Source: Olsenella sp. kh2p3 (lineage in GTDB: Bacteria; Actinomycetota; Coriobacteriia; Coriobacteriales; Atopobiaceae). From it: 64,000 nucleotides of DNA. Positions 17,711 to 26,466 of the stretch are shown one piece after another. The notes below the pieces were generated by a model. The model was not told the origin of the DNA, ran no database searches, and saw only the letters and a list, made by a program, of their open reading frames with translations. A program made the translations under genes and the position numbers. Where the stretch lies: NCBI GenBank assembly GCA_900119625.1, contig FPKD01000001.1, forward strand, positions 682,001 through 746,000. Reading direction: 5' to 3'. The number at the start of each line of letters is the position of its first letter. Within the stretch, counting starts at the first letter, position 1.

Positions 17711-20689
17711 CTATCGTTCGTGCGACGAGCGCCACATCTCGATGTAGCGACCCACATTCGCGGTCTCCAGCGTAGTCACGCTCTTGGAAGGCAGCGACCC
17801 CGTAAAGGACCGGCCATAGCGCTTCTGCACTACGCGCGAATCCGCGAGCACCAGCACCCCGCGGTCGTTCGACGTGCGAATAAGGCGGCCTGCGGCCTGC
17901 TTTACCGAGATGACCGCCTCGGGAAGCGAGTAGCGCCACCACGCACGGTCCTCACGCAGGTCTCGCTCACGCACTATGGGGTCGTTGGGGCTCGCAAACG
18001 GTAGCTTTGGGATGACCACGCACCTCAGCGTGTCACCGGTGGCATCGAAGCCTTCCCAAAACGAGCGCAGTGCGAGCAGCGACGTACGTTTCTCGGCCAA
18101 GAATTGCTGGCGCAGGCGTCGCGGAGAGGAGCCACGCTCTTGGCATACCAATGCAAGCCCCGCCTTGTTAAGACGCGGCCAAAGCTCGGCGTACACACGC
18201 TCCATATCGCGCCTGTTGGTAAACAGCGTGAGCACAGAGCCGTCCATCGAACAGTGAACGTTATAGAGCAGCTCGATAAGGGAATCGAGGTAGTTACTCT
18301 CGTTTGGTGCCGGCATATCTTTGGTCACAATGACTGACATGCTGTTGTCATAATCAAAGCTTGAATCAAGCCGCACATCTTTGTGCATGGCTGCAGGCAG
18401 GCGGTCAAGCCCGACCGCATGGTCAAAGTGCGAGAAGTCATCCCTCACCGCCATGGTTGCCGAGGTAAAGACCACGCTCTTCATCTCGGGCAGCCAGTTC
18501 TGGGCAAGGTCCGCACCCACGTCGAGCTTCTCGGCCAGGAGCTTCTCGGCACCAATGCGTCGCTTGGAGCGGTATAGCTCAGCGGAATACACGTACGTTT
18601 GGTCCTCTCCGCCAAGGATAAGCCGCAGGCTCTCTAGCAGCTCGGTGACAAAGCGCCCAGACTCCGTAAGGTCCGCGGCCAGCTGCGGAGCGACCTCGGC
18701 AAGCTTCTCCTCAGCCTCACCTAGGTGCTTCGCCGCCTCGTCCAGATGCGCCACGGCAGCAGACCCCGCCTCTGCCACAGCACCCCACTGCGGCGTTTCG
18801 CGGACCTTCTCGTCAATCCAGAGAGTCACCATGTCATAGCCGCCGTCGCCCCTTGCAAGCGGCCCAAGCTCGTGCACGGCCATGAAGAGGTCGGCCGTGG
18901 ACACAGCCGCGCGCGAAACGGACGCCGCCGCCTTGGTGAGCGGCCCCCGTACAAGCGTTGCCCCCTCGAGCTTGGATGCCGAGACGGACGTCATCACCGT
19001 GTGCAGCGCACCACTCTTTGTGCCACCAAGCAGCTCAAACGCCGCACGGGCGGCATCGCCAGAGACCTCGTGCGCCCACTGGCGACGGGCCTCGCCCTCA
19101 AAGGAGTGGGCCTCGTCAATCACCCAGTGGCGAATGGGCGGCAGAATCTTCCCCTCTGCAGCAACGTTGCGCAGCAGCAGCGAGTGGTTGGTCACCACCA
19201 CGTCGCCGCTGGCGGCACGGCGGCGAGCACCATGGACCAAGCACTCGTTGGGGAAGTACGGGCAGCGCGTGCGCAGGCACTCGTTGGGGGTGGTCGTGAG
19301 CATCTGGCGCGGGACGTAGCGCCAACGAATTCCCAGCGCGTCAAGGTCGCCGTCAGGAGACTGGCAGGCGTACGCATAGGTCACGGCAATGGCCGTAAGC
19401 ATGTCGCCTGAGATGGCATTGTCTGAGCGCCCGTCGTTGCGTGCCAGCTCAAGAGGAAGATCCTCTACGGCAGCGCGGTCAAGCCTGTGCAGGCACGGAT
19501 AGTGCTCGTAGCCCTTCAGGCTGTGGAAGGTGAGCCCCTTTGGCAGCGCGCGGGCAAGCGCCGGCAGCTCGTGGGAGACAAGCTGGTCGGTAAGGGCGTT
19601 GGTCTTTGTCGCAATTCCCACGGTCACGTTGTTGCGCTGGGCGAAAAGGACCTCGGGCAGCAGGTAGGCGATGGACTTCCCAACGCCCGTGCCTGCCTCG
19701 ATCGTGCGGTGCGTCGAGGTGGCAAGGGCGTCTCGCACCTCGAGTGCCATCGAGACCTGCTCCGGGCGGGTCTCGTAGTTCTCGTACATGCGTCCGACCA
19801 CGCCGTCTGCCGTGAACTCGTCCCGTATCACCTCAGGAGCGGGCGCAATGAGCGCCTCGTCGCTCTCGGCGGCATCCGCGCGAGGATGCGCCTCCTCGCG
19901 GGAGACCAGCCCGTGACGCAGGGCCTTCAGCGAGAAGGGCTCCGGGCCGCTCTCGGCTGCAAGGTGCGCGATAACGGGTCTGAACGGCCACTCCACCTCA
20001 GGATGCATGTCCGAGAGCTTACCCAGGAGCCCCGTCGGCAGGTCAGAGAGTCCAAGCAGAATGATGCGCCACATACCGCAGAGGGCGTCTACGTCGTCTC
20101 CCGCGCGGTGCGTGACGGAATCGCAGCCAAACGCCTCTGCCATATCCGAGAGCCGGTGGGACGAGAGGCGCGGGAGAGCAATGCGAGAGAGCGCAAGCGT
20201 GTCAATCCAGGTGTCAGACACCTCGGAGCCGCCGCGGACCCCCTCGATGAAGGTGCGGTCAAAGGTCGCGTTATGCGCCAGCACAGGAGAGCCGCCCACA
20301 AAGTCCGCCAGGTCGCGAACCGCTTCCTCGGGACTGGGTGCGCCAGCAACGTCTACGTCGCGTATCCCCGTAAGGCGCTGGATCTCTGGGGGAATGGGCC
20401 TGCCGGGGTCAACGAAGGTCTCAAAGCGCTCCACCGCCTCGCGGCCAGAGAGTCGCGCAGCAGAGATCTCTATGAGCTCACAGTCCTTGAACGAGAGGCC
20501 CGTGGTCTCTGTATCGAGCACCACAATATCCTCTTCAAGCAGGTCAAACCCATGGATTTGCGCCCGTTCGGCAAGGCTTTGGTAGTTGGCGCGAATGTCC
20601 TCGGGCGTTCCAGGAAGAAGCAGCCGCTCAAGGGCGGCTGCAGCTCGTTGCGTGTTCTCTTCTCGCCCGCCAACGTTGGCTAGGGCCAT
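17711..20689 (-). CDS. dinG: DinG-type helicase with N-terminal DnaQ-like exonuclease
   Basis: This 992-aa DNA repair/replication enzyme has an N-terminal DEDDh 3'-5' exonuclease domain (~50-215): DTETTG, HNATFDRTF and HRAGDDVDAL. The C-terminal part is a superfamily 2, XPD/DinG-like helicase with Walker A EAGTGVGKS and a DEAH box (VIDEAHSF). A cysteine cluster (YPCLHR, ACQSP, CLRTRCPYFPNEC) is consistent with a 4Fe-4S domain. The fusion is typical of Gram-positive DinG. I chose the ATG at 20689 (GGAGG upstream); it lies 1 bp after the ddl stop, so the two are an operon. Confidence 0.9.
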   Translation of the reverse strand: MALANVGGREENTQRAAAALERLLLPGTPEDIRANYQSLAERAQIHGFDLLEEDIVVLDTETTGLSFKDCELIEISAARLSGREAVERFETFVDPGRPIPPEIQRLTGIRDVDVAGAPSPEEAVRDLADFVGGSPVLAHNATFDRTFIEGVRGGSEVSDTWIDTLALSRIALPRLSSHRLSDMAEAFGCDSVTHRAGDDVDALCGMWRIILLGLSDLPTGLLGKLSDMHPEVEWPFRPVIAHLAAESGPEPFSLKALRHGLVSREEAHPRADAAESDEALIAPAPEVIRDEFTADGVVGRMYENYETRPEQVSMALEVRDALATSTHRTIEAGTGVGKSIAYLLPEVLFAQRNNVTVGIATKTNALTDQLVSHELPALARALPKGLTFHSLKGYEHYPCLHRLDRAAVEDLPLELARNDGRSDNAISGDMLTAIAVTYAYACQSPDGDLDALGIRWRYVPRQMLTTTPNECLRTRCPYFPNECLVHGARRRAASGDVVVTNHSLLLRNVAAEGKILPPIRHWVIDEAHSFEGEARRQWAHEVSGDAARAAFELLGGTKSGALHTVMTSVSASKLEGATLVRGPLTKAAASVSRAAVSTADLFMAVHELGPLARGDGGYDMVTLWIDEKVRETPQWGAVAEAGSAAVAHLDEAAKHLGEAEEKLAEVAPQLAADLTESGRFVTELLESLRLILGGEDQTYVYSAELYRSKRRIGAEKLLAEKLDVGADLAQNWLPEMKSVVFTSATMAVRDDFSHFDHAVGLDRLPAAMHKDVRLDSSFDYDNSMSVIVTKDMPAPNESNYLDSLIELLYNVHCSMDGSVLTLFTNRRDMERVYAELWPRLNKAGLALVCQERGSSPRRLRQQFLAEKRTSLLALRSFWEGFDATGDTLRCVVIPKLPFASPNDPIVRERDLREDRAWWRYSLPEAVISVKQAAGRLIRTSNDRGVLVLADSRVVQKRYGRSFTGSLPSKSVTTLETANVGRYIEMWRSSHER

Positions 20690-20690
20690 G

Positions 20691-21662
20691 CTATGCCTCC
20701 GACTTCCCATGGGCCTCGAGCGCATACTCCACGAACTTCTTGCAGAGCTCGGGGAACTCGATGCCGCCATGACGGGCGGAGTCGGGCAGGAGGCTTGTCT
20801 CGGTCATGCCGGGAATGGTGTTGGTCTCGAGAATCACCGGCGTGCCATCCTCACGCACAATGAAGTCGCTGCGCGAAGCCCCAAGGCAGCCAAGGGCACG
20901 ATGCGCGCGAACGGCCAGCTCCTGGGCACGCGCGTAGACACCGGCCTCAAGGCGAGCAGGAATCACGTGGTGCATGGAGGAGGGCTCATACTTGACCTTG
21001 AGGTCATAGAACTCCGCTCCTGTCACAATCTCAACAATCGGTAGCGCCTTTGGCTCGGCGTTGCCAATCACGGGAACGGTGATCTCGGTGCCGGTTACGC
21101 ACTCCTCGATGAGGGCCCTGTCGCCACCAGCCGTCGCACGCTCCACGGCCTCGCGAAGCTGGGAGGCGCTGGTCACACGCGTGACACCAAAGCTCGATCC
21201 ATTGGCCGCGGGCTTCACAAAGAGCGGCAGGCCAAGCTCACCCACAATGCGGTCAACATCGTCATCCGTGAGCTTTGTGTCAGCCGCAACGTCAGTCCCA
21301 CGCGGCGTGGGGATGCCAGCCTGACGGTAGAGGGTCTTGGCAACCTCCTTCTCGGTGCTCACCGCGCTGCCAAGAACTCCCGAGAAGGTGTAGGGCATGT
21401 GCAGAATCTCGAGTAGGCCCTGGATGCAGCCATCCTCGCCGTAACGCCCGTGCATTGCGACGAAGGCCACGTCGTACCCTCCGGCAACGAGCTTCGACAC
21501 AAACTCGCCGTCTGCGGCATCGAGCAGGTCAACGCCCTTGAAACCTGCCTCAGTGAGCGCCTTCTGGCACGCGCGCCCAGAGTCCAGGGAAATTTCCTTC
21601 TCGTCAGACCAGCCGCCGGCGATAACGACAACCTTGAGGCCCAACACGTCCTGACTTGTCAT
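20691..21662 (-). CDS. ddl: D-alanine--D-alanine ligase
   Basis: The 323-aa cytoplasmic ATP-grasp enzyme makes the D-Ala-D-Ala dipeptide for peptidoglycan. Signatures are HGRYGEDGCIQG (N-terminal), FVKPAANGSSFGV (ATP binding) and the Mg-binding region VILETNTIPGMT. A Tyr precedes FSGV (PYTFSGV), as in vancomycin-sensitive Ddl. The start has GAGGGAGAG upstream. It is transcribed ahead of the DinG-like gene. Confidence 0.96.
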   Translation of the reverse strand: MTSQDVLGLKVVVIAGGWSDEKEISLDSGRACQKALTEAGFKGVDLLDAADGEFVSKLVAGGYDVAFVAMHGRYGEDGCIQGLLEILHMPYTFSGVLGSAVSTEKEVAKTLYRQAGIPTPRGTDVAADTKLTDDDVDRIVGELGLPLFVKPAANGSSFGVTRVTSASQLREAVERATAGGDRALIEECVTGTEITVPVIGNAEPKALPIVEIVTGAEFYDLKVKYEPSSMHHVIPARLEAGVYARAQELAVRAHRALGCLGASRSDFIVREDGTPVILETNTIPGMTETSLLPDSARHGGIEFPELCKKFVEYALEAHGKSEA

Positions 21663-21770
21663 GTGCTCTCCCTCGCATCTCTCCGCCGTGCGGTAGACTC
21701 AACTCACACGGAGACAGTAACCCAAAGAGGATACTCCACCACACCATACGACAAGGGCAAGGGGCCATAA

Positions 21771-22829
21771 ATGCAGACGGAAGACGTCAACCGAAACAAC
21801 GAGAAGCTCGACCTAAGGAACTGCACGAACGGCCAACTTGAGACCCTTCTCGCCGAGCTTGGTCAGCCTAAGTTCCGTGCAAAGCAGATTGAGGACTGGG
21901 TGTGGGTCAAGAACGCCACCTCACTCGACCAGATGACCAACCTGTCCAAGGCGCTGCGAGCCCAGCTTGCGGACTACGTCACACTCGGAGGCGTCGAGGA
22001 GGTCGCACGGCAGGTCTCGCAAGACGGTAGCCGCAAGTACCTGCTTCGCTTCCCTGACGGAGTTGCCGTTGAGTGCGTTGGCATGCCCTCGAAGAACCGC
22101 CTTGCCGTGTGCGTGTCCACGCAGGCAGGCTGTGCCATGGGCTGTGCGTTCTGCGCAACCGGCGCCTCTGGCCTTACCCGCTCTCTGACCGCTGGCGAGA
22201 TCTACGAGCAGGTCATGCACGTGCGTGATGACTTCAACACGCGTGTTACCAGCGTTGTGATGATGGGGCAGGGCGAGCCCATGATGAACTACGATGCTAC
22301 GCTCGCCGCGCTGCGGCGCCTCAACTCTCCTGAAGGTGCGGGGATTGGCGCGCGCCACCTCACGGTGTCCACCTGCGGCGTTATCCCCATGATTAAGCGT
22401 TTTGCCAATGAGCCCGAGCAGTTTACGCTCGCCGTCTCGCTTCACTCCGCCAATCAGAGCACGCGCAACATTCTCATGCCTGGCGTCAAGAAGTACTCCC
22501 TCATTCATCTCTATGACGTGATGGGCGAGTATGTTGACAAGACTGGACGCCGGCCCACCTACGAGTACGCACTTATCCAGGGCGTCAACGACAACGAGGA
22601 TGAGCTTGGCGCGCTGTGCGACTTCTGTCGCGGCACTCTGGCACACGTCAACATCATCCAGCTCAATGAGGTTCCCGGTTCTAAGCTCAAGCCCGCAAGC
22701 CCCGAGCGTGCCCAGGAGTTTGTTGCTCGCCTGGCTTCCGTTGGCGTCGAGGCTACCATCAGAAACTCCCGGGGCGCAGACATTGACGCTGCATGCGGGC
22801 AGCTAAGGCAGCGCATGCAGGAGCTGTAA
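21771..22829 (+). CDS. rlmN: 23S rRNA (adenine-2503-C2)/tRNA methyltransferase RlmN
   Basis: The 352-aa radical-SAM enzyme methylates A2503 of 23S rRNA and A37 of some tRNAs. The 4Fe-4S motif is CAMGCAFC (CxxxCxxC), followed by GQGEPMMN and a C-terminal reactive Cys in DAACGQLR; a second catalytic Cys lies in VSTCGV. Length and motifs are typical for RlmN rather than Cfr. It is divergent from ddl, and the ~108-bp gap must hold both promoters. Confidence 0.96.
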   Translation: MQTEDVNRNNEKLDLRNCTNGQLETLLAELGQPKFRAKQIEDWVWVKNATSLDQMTNLSKALRAQLADYVTLGGVEEVARQVSQDGSRKYLLRFPDGVAVECVGMPSKNRLAVCVSTQAGCAMGCAFCATGASGLTRSLTAGEIYEQVMHVRDDFNTRVTSVVMMGQGEPMMNYDATLAALRRLNSPEGAGIGARHLTVSTCGVIPMIKRFANEPEQFTLAVSLHSANQSTRNILMPGVKKYSLIHLYDVMGEYVDKTGRRPTYEYALIQGVNDNEDELGALCDFCRGTLAHVNIIQLNEVPGSKLKPASPERAQEFVARLASVGVEATIRNSRGADIDAACGQLRQRMQEL

Positions 22830-22850
22830 GCCGTTTAACGCTCTGCTTGG

Positions 22851-22886
22851 AAGAGGGGCGGTCACTCATTGATGATCGCCCCTCTT
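22851..22886 (+). terminator. Intrinsic terminator after rlmN
   Basis: Stem AAGAGGGGCG (22851-22860) / CGCCCCTCTT (22877-22886), followed by AATT. It separates rlmN from the convergent parAB operon. Confidence 0.75.
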
Positions 22887-22937
22887 AATTGGAACATATG
22901 TTCTTAATTTTATCTTCTTACCGCTTCAGCGGATTCC

Positions 22938-23183
22938 CTAGTATCCAAGATCTTTCCACTGGCGCATGGTTGTCTGGACGTTAGGTAGAGGTCCATCGTC
23001 CGGCATAACGTCGCCTCTCACCGAGTTGATAACTTCGTTTATGCGCTCGTAGGAGGTCTTAACCGTATCCACCATCTTATTGATATTCTCCTTGGCCTCG
23101 TCGGTGAGGACCTCTTTGTAGACCACATAACCAACGCCAGCAGCGGTTGCGATGACCACCACGCCACGAAGTAGCTTCTTCAT
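22938..23183 (-). CDS. Small single-pass membrane protein downstream of parB
   Basis: The 81-aa product begins MKKLLRGVVVIATAAGVGYVVYKEV, a short basic N-terminus plus one hydrophobic helix. The C-terminal part is charged and possibly coiled-coil (ENINKMVDTVKTSYERINEVINSV). It resembles small YtxH-like proteins in layout only. AGGAG upstream supports the ATG. It starts 8 bp after parB, so it is probably the last gene of the par operon. Function unknown. Confidence 0.75.
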   Translation of the reverse strand: MKKLLRGVVVIATAAGVGYVVYKEVLTDEAKENINKMVDTVKTSYERINEVINSVRGDVMPDDGPLPNVQTTMRQWKDLGY

Positions 23184-23191
23184 TCCTTCTC

Positions 23192-24046
23192 CTAGTCCCT
23201 TGTGAGAAGGTCGACAAGGTGGGCAAGCGCATCCTCGTCCTCGAACTCAATCTCCACCTTGTTCCTTCCACGGACGGTCTTGACCTTTACGTTGGTATCT
23301 AGTGCCAGCCTCATCTGTCGTGCCGCGCGCCTGAAGGACTGTGGTACTGGTTGGCGATGCACCGGCTCCGCCTGGCTGTTGTCAGAAAACAGTGGTGCAA
23401 GGGTTTCTGTCTGTCGTACCGACAAACCCTGAGCAACTACCTTCTCTGCAAGACGAACCCGTCCCTCCTCAGATGGGACGGCGAGAATTGCCCTCGCGTG
23501 GCCAGCAGTCAGCTTACCCTCACTCATGAGCTCCTGAACTTCGTCTGGAAGGTCAAGAAGTCGGAGCGTGTTAGTTATTGCAGACCTCGACTTTGAGACG
23601 AGACGCGCTACCTCTTCCTGCGTGAGTCCATTTTTGTCAAGCAGCTGCTTATATCCCTGCGCCTCCTCAATAGGGTTGAGGTCTGAGCGCTGGAGGTTCT
23701 CGATGAGGGCGAGTTTGAATACGTCCTCATCACTAATGTCTCTGATGACTACTGGAACCTCATCTAGACCAGCAAGCTTTGCTGCCTGATAGCGTCTCTC
23801 ACCTGCGACGATCTCATAGGTAGTTCCCTTTTTTCGAACGATTATTGGTTGAAGTATGCCATTCTGCTTGATGGAATCGGCAAGCTCAGCAAGTTCATCA
23901 GGATTGAAGTTCTTGCGTGGCTGTCCTTTGTTTGGCTTGATTTGTGTAATTGGCAACGTTGAATCTGCAGCTGGGGCGCCTACTTCTGCATTCGCTTCGC
24001 CCATCAGTGATTCTAGTCCCTTGCCCAAACCTGATTTCTTAGCCAC
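23192..24046 (-). CDS. parB: Chromosome-partitioning protein ParB
   Basis: The 284-aa CTP-dependent DNA clamp loads at parS and spreads to organise the origin. The N-terminal tail GLGKGLESLMG is the ParA-stimulating segment; the CTPase domain has GQPRKNF and GERRYQA. The central HTH (LTQEEVARLVSKSRSAITNTLRLLDLP) reads parS, and the C-terminal ~60 residues dimerise. It overlaps parA by 8 bp. The matching parS cluster lies just upstream of parA. Confidence 0.96.
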   Translation of the reverse strand: MAKKSGLGKGLESLMGEANAEVGAPAADSTLPITQIKPNKGQPRKNFNPDELAELADSIKQNGILQPIIVRKKGTTYEIVAGERRYQAAKLAGLDEVPVVIRDISDEDVFKLALIENLQRSDLNPIEEAQGYKQLLDKNGLTQEEVARLVSKSRSAITNTLRLLDLPDEVQELMSEGKLTAGHARAILAVPSEEGRVRLAEKVVAQGLSVRQTETLAPLFSDNSQAEPVHRQPVPQSFRRAARQMRLALDTNVKVKTVRGRNKVEIEFEDEDALAHLVDLLTRD

Positions 24047-24839
24047 GACGAATCACTTCCTTAGCAAGCTTTGTATAGGCAGAAGCACCCTTGCTCATTC
24101 GCGCATACATTGTTACTGGCAAACCATGGCTTGGTGCTTCAGCGATTTTGACATTGCGAGGAATGTATGTCTTGAATATCTGCTGGCCAAAATAGTTCTC
24201 GCACTCCTCGACCACTTGGTGCGAGAGCGTTGTACGCGTGTCATACATAGTCATGACGACGCCAAATATCGCGAGAGAAGGATTAAGGCGACTCTTAACC
24301 ATCTTCATTGATTCAATGAGCTTCGTAACTCCCTCCAGAGCATAATATTCGCACTGGATAGGGATCAGCAGTTGATCTGAAGCAACAAGTGCATTGATTG
24401 TGAGCAATCCGAGCGATGGTGGGCAGTCGATAAAAACGTAATCAAATTCATTTTTAATCTTTTCAACAACGTTTTTTAGAATGCTTTCGCGCGCCATTGC
24501 TGATACGAGCTCTATTTCTGCACCAGCAAGTTGAATTGTTGCTGGTGCTACAAAAACCCTATCTTCAACCGTATCGACGATTACATCCTCAATTGGGAAG
24601 TCTTGTAGCAAGACATCATACATATCGTGCTCGAGATCTTCCTTCTCGATGCCATATCCACTTGTCGTGTTCCCCTGAGGGTCCAAATCGATGACAAGTA
24701 CCTTTTTCTTAGCCTCTCCAAGCGCTGCAGAGAGGTTTATCGCCGTCGTTGATTTTCCAACGCCGCCCTTTTGGTTGATAATCGCTAATACTTTCGGGTC
24801 TCTATTGGTAAATCCGCGTTTTACATCTTGAAAGCCCAC
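24039..24839 (-). CDS. parA: Chromosome-partitioning ATPase ParA (Soj)
   Basis: The Walker-type ATPase works with ParB to segregate origins. The deviant Walker A KGGVGKST and the motifs DLDPQGNTTSGYG and DYVFIDCPPSLG are all present. The start is uncertain: I chose GTG 24839 (VGFQDVKRGF, 266 aa) because GGGGGT sits upstream; the frame is open to a TTG at 24908. Codon use is clearly more AT-rich than in gyrase or dnaA, and the AT-rich stretch continues through the parS region into rsmG. Confidence 0.93.
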   Translation of the reverse strand: MGFQDVKRGFTNRDPKVLAIINQKGGVGKSTTAINLSAALGEAKKKVLVIDLDPQGNTTSGYGIEKEDLEHDMYDVLLQDFPIEDVIVDTVEDRVFVAPATIQLAGAEIELVSAMARESILKNVVEKIKNEFDYVFIDCPPSLGLLTINALVASDQLLIPIQCEYYALEGVTKLIESMKMVKSRLNPSLAIFGVVMTMYDTRTTLSHQVVEECENYFGQQIFKTYIPRNVKIAEAPSHGLPVTMYARMSKGASAYTKLAKEVIRRG

Positions 24840-24920
24840 GAATAACCCCCAATTGCCGAGTATTTTTACGTCTAAACTGTGTTTGCTCACCAATGTGGTG
24901 TGTGACAATCATAGGGTATT

Positions 24921-24934
24921 GTTTCACGTGAAAC
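24921..24934. promoter_or_regulatory. parS site 1
   Basis: Perfect match to the conserved ParB site GTTTCACGTGAAAC. Confidence 0.95.
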
Positions 24935-24990
24935 ATCGAGAATCTTTATCGAATCAGCTTTGTTTTGTATTCTGCTTAATCGAATTAGCC

Positions 24991-25004
24991 GTTTCACGTG
25001 AAAC
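24991..25004. promoter_or_regulatory. parS site 2
   Basis: Perfect GTTTCACGTGAAAC, 70 bp from site 1. Confidence 0.95.
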
Positions 25005-25049
25005 ATCGTTGTTTATCACTTAATTTACCCTGAATTTTAGTTTCCAGCC

Positions 25050-25063
25050 GTTTCACGTGAAAC
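25050..25063. promoter_or_regulatory. parS site 3
   Basis: Perfect GTTTCACGTGAAAC, 59 bp from site 2. Confidence 0.95.
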
Positions 25064-25153
25064 ACTACTGGATTGAGTCTTCGTTGGAAACCAATGCATA
25101 TATCACGAAGCTTAATAGCTGAGCTATTTGCCAAATATTGATTACAACGAGTC

Positions 25154-25167
25154 TTTTCATATGAAAT
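25154..25167. promoter_or_regulatory. Degenerate parS-like palindrome
   Basis: TTTTCATATGAAAT keeps the TTTCA/TGAAA arms but differs from parS at the outer and central positions. It is probably a decayed or weak site. Confidence 0.5.
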
Positions 25168-25250
25168 ATCGAAAATTTCACTTTCTTTTGGTGTTGTGAT
25201 CTATCCCACTATAAGAACGTTCAATTGTGACTTTAAGATTCGACAAAGTA

Positions 25251-25264
25251 GTTTCACTTGAAAC
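25251..25264. promoter_or_regulatory. parS site with one mismatch
   Basis: GTTTCACTTGAAAC has a single change in the central CG step. Confidence 0.8.
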
Positions 25265-25347
25265 GTCCAAAGCTCACTTTCTAGGCAATATTACATTAAA
25301 TCAATATTCAACAAACTCCTAGTCTGAGTCTGAGCTAGAATAAAGCC

Positions 25348-25361
25348 GTTTCACGTGAAAC
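25348..25361. promoter_or_regulatory. parS site 4
   Basis: Perfect GTTTCACGTGAAAC. Confidence 0.95.
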
Positions 25362-25438
25362 AGGCTAAATTCCACACAGAAGAAATTAGCAATTCCAAAG
25401 GTTTGCACTCTTAAGTTATGCAGCTAACCATGAGTCGT

Positions 25439-25452
25439 GTTTCACGTGAAAC
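25439..25452. promoter_or_regulatory. parS site 5
   Basis: Perfect GTTTCACGTGAAAC, the copy nearest the rsmG 3' end. Confidence 0.95.
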
Positions 25453-25562
25453 AGCTAAATACTTCTGCTCATAGAAAATCGGCTCCCATCGAAGCAATCC
25501 GATGAGAGCCGCAAAAGATACGTCGATAGAGCTGAGAAGTAAAAATAAATACTTACATTGTC

Positions 25563-26318
25563 TTACTGGAGTCCAAGGGGGCTCCTCTTTGCCATACCAT
25601 TCTGACGTGGAAGCTTAATACGAGGATTGCCAGTCTTTGTATATACAAGAATGGTTCTGTGTCCAAGGTCATGAGGAAGTTCATATTCAAACCGACCAGA
25701 TTCCTCAAGCCCACAAATCTTTGCAGCACGAGAGGCAGTTTGAGTCTCTTCATCACTTGGGTTCCCTTTGCCAACAAGAAGGGTTCCATTCCTTCTCAAG
25801 CAAGGCGTAGCATATTCAATGAGAACATTCGTTTGGGCAACTGCACGAGCAACAACAACATCAAATCGAGAGTGACAAGCTTTGGGAACTTCCTCAGCGC
25901 GTGCATGCAAACACGAGACACGATCAGTGAGCCCCAGCGCATCAGTAAACTCTTCAACGGCATTAACCTTCTTGCCAACAGAATCAATGAGTGTGCTCTG
26001 ACAACCACTCACAATTGTAAGAGGCAGTCCAGGATAGCCAGCTCCAGTACCAACATCTAATAGCTTCTCGTCTGGCCCCAATACAATGGGGTTATGAGCA
26101 ATAAACAACAGTGAGTCGATGACATGCAGGACAATAGCCTCATGTTCATTGGTAATCCTAGTGAGATTAATACTGTTGTTCTTCTCAACGACGAGCTCTA
26201 AATGTTGAATGAGTAGCTCGGCCATTTCTGGGGTCACAGTAATCAACGAAAGGTCAGTATCGGAGGCGAGAATCTCAAGGAGCTCATCTTTAAGAACCTC
26301 ATGGGAGTTTTGATCCAT
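25563..26318 (-). CDS. rsmG: 16S rRNA (guanine-527-N7)-methyltransferase RsmG
   Basis: The 251-aa SAM-dependent methyltransferase modifies G527 of 16S rRNA. Signatures are INLTRITNEHEAIVLHVIDSL, the SAM loop LLDVGTGAGYPGLPL and VVVARAVA. I chose the ATG at 26318 (AGGAG 6 bp upstream) rather than the GTG two codons earlier. It shares the AT-rich composition of the parS region and is separated from parA only by that region. Confidence 0.95.
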   Translation of the reverse strand: MDQNSHEVLKDELLEILASDTDLSLITVTPEMAELLIQHLELVVEKNNSINLTRITNEHEAIVLHVIDSLLFIAHNPIVLGPDEKLLDVGTGAGYPGLPLTIVSGCQSTLIDSVGKKVNAVEEFTDALGLTDRVSCLHARAEEVPKACHSRFDVVVARAVAQTNVLIEYATPCLRRNGTLLVGKGNPSDEETQTASRAAKICGLEESGRFEYELPHDLGHRTILVYTKTGNPRIKLPRQNGMAKRSPLGLQ

Positions 26319-26358
26319 CTTCACTCCTTATAGCAAGACATACGATTCCATAGAGTTT

Positions 26359-26386
26359 TACATACTGCCAAAAACTCTTGAGTCAA
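26359..26386 (-). promoter_or_regulatory. Promoter for rsmG (and possibly par genes)
   Basis: On the minus strand, -35 TTGACT (26381-26386), 16-bp spacer, -10 TATGTA (26359-26364), about 40 bp upstream of rsmG. Confidence 0.55.
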
Positions 26387-26399
26387 AAGATTTTGGCAA

Positions 26400-26431
26400 G
26401 AAAAAAGGGAGGGTGACTATCTCACCCTCCC
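26400..26431 (-). terminator. Strong intrinsic terminator after khpB
   Basis: Perfect stem GGGAGGGTGA / TCACCCTCCC with a 5-nt loop, followed on the minus strand by a T6 run. It ends the rpmH-khpB transcript. Confidence 0.93.
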
Positions 26432-26466
26432 AAACTGTAGCGCATGTAGAACCAATAAGAGATGGA

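Larger units (their letters stand above)
24840..25562. other. AT-rich parS-bearing intergenic region
   Basis: This ~720-bp gap between parA and rsmG contains no plausible gene. It holds five perfect and two imperfect parS palindromes, listed separately. It is much more AT-rich than its surroundings and probably is the main ParB loading platform, with the parA promoter inside it. Confidence 0.85.

Noticed and set aside
24460..24468. TTTTCAACA inside parA
   Set aside because: It lies in an AT-rich coding region as part of Lys-Val-Val codons on the opposite strand, and has no neighbouring boxes; treated as chance.
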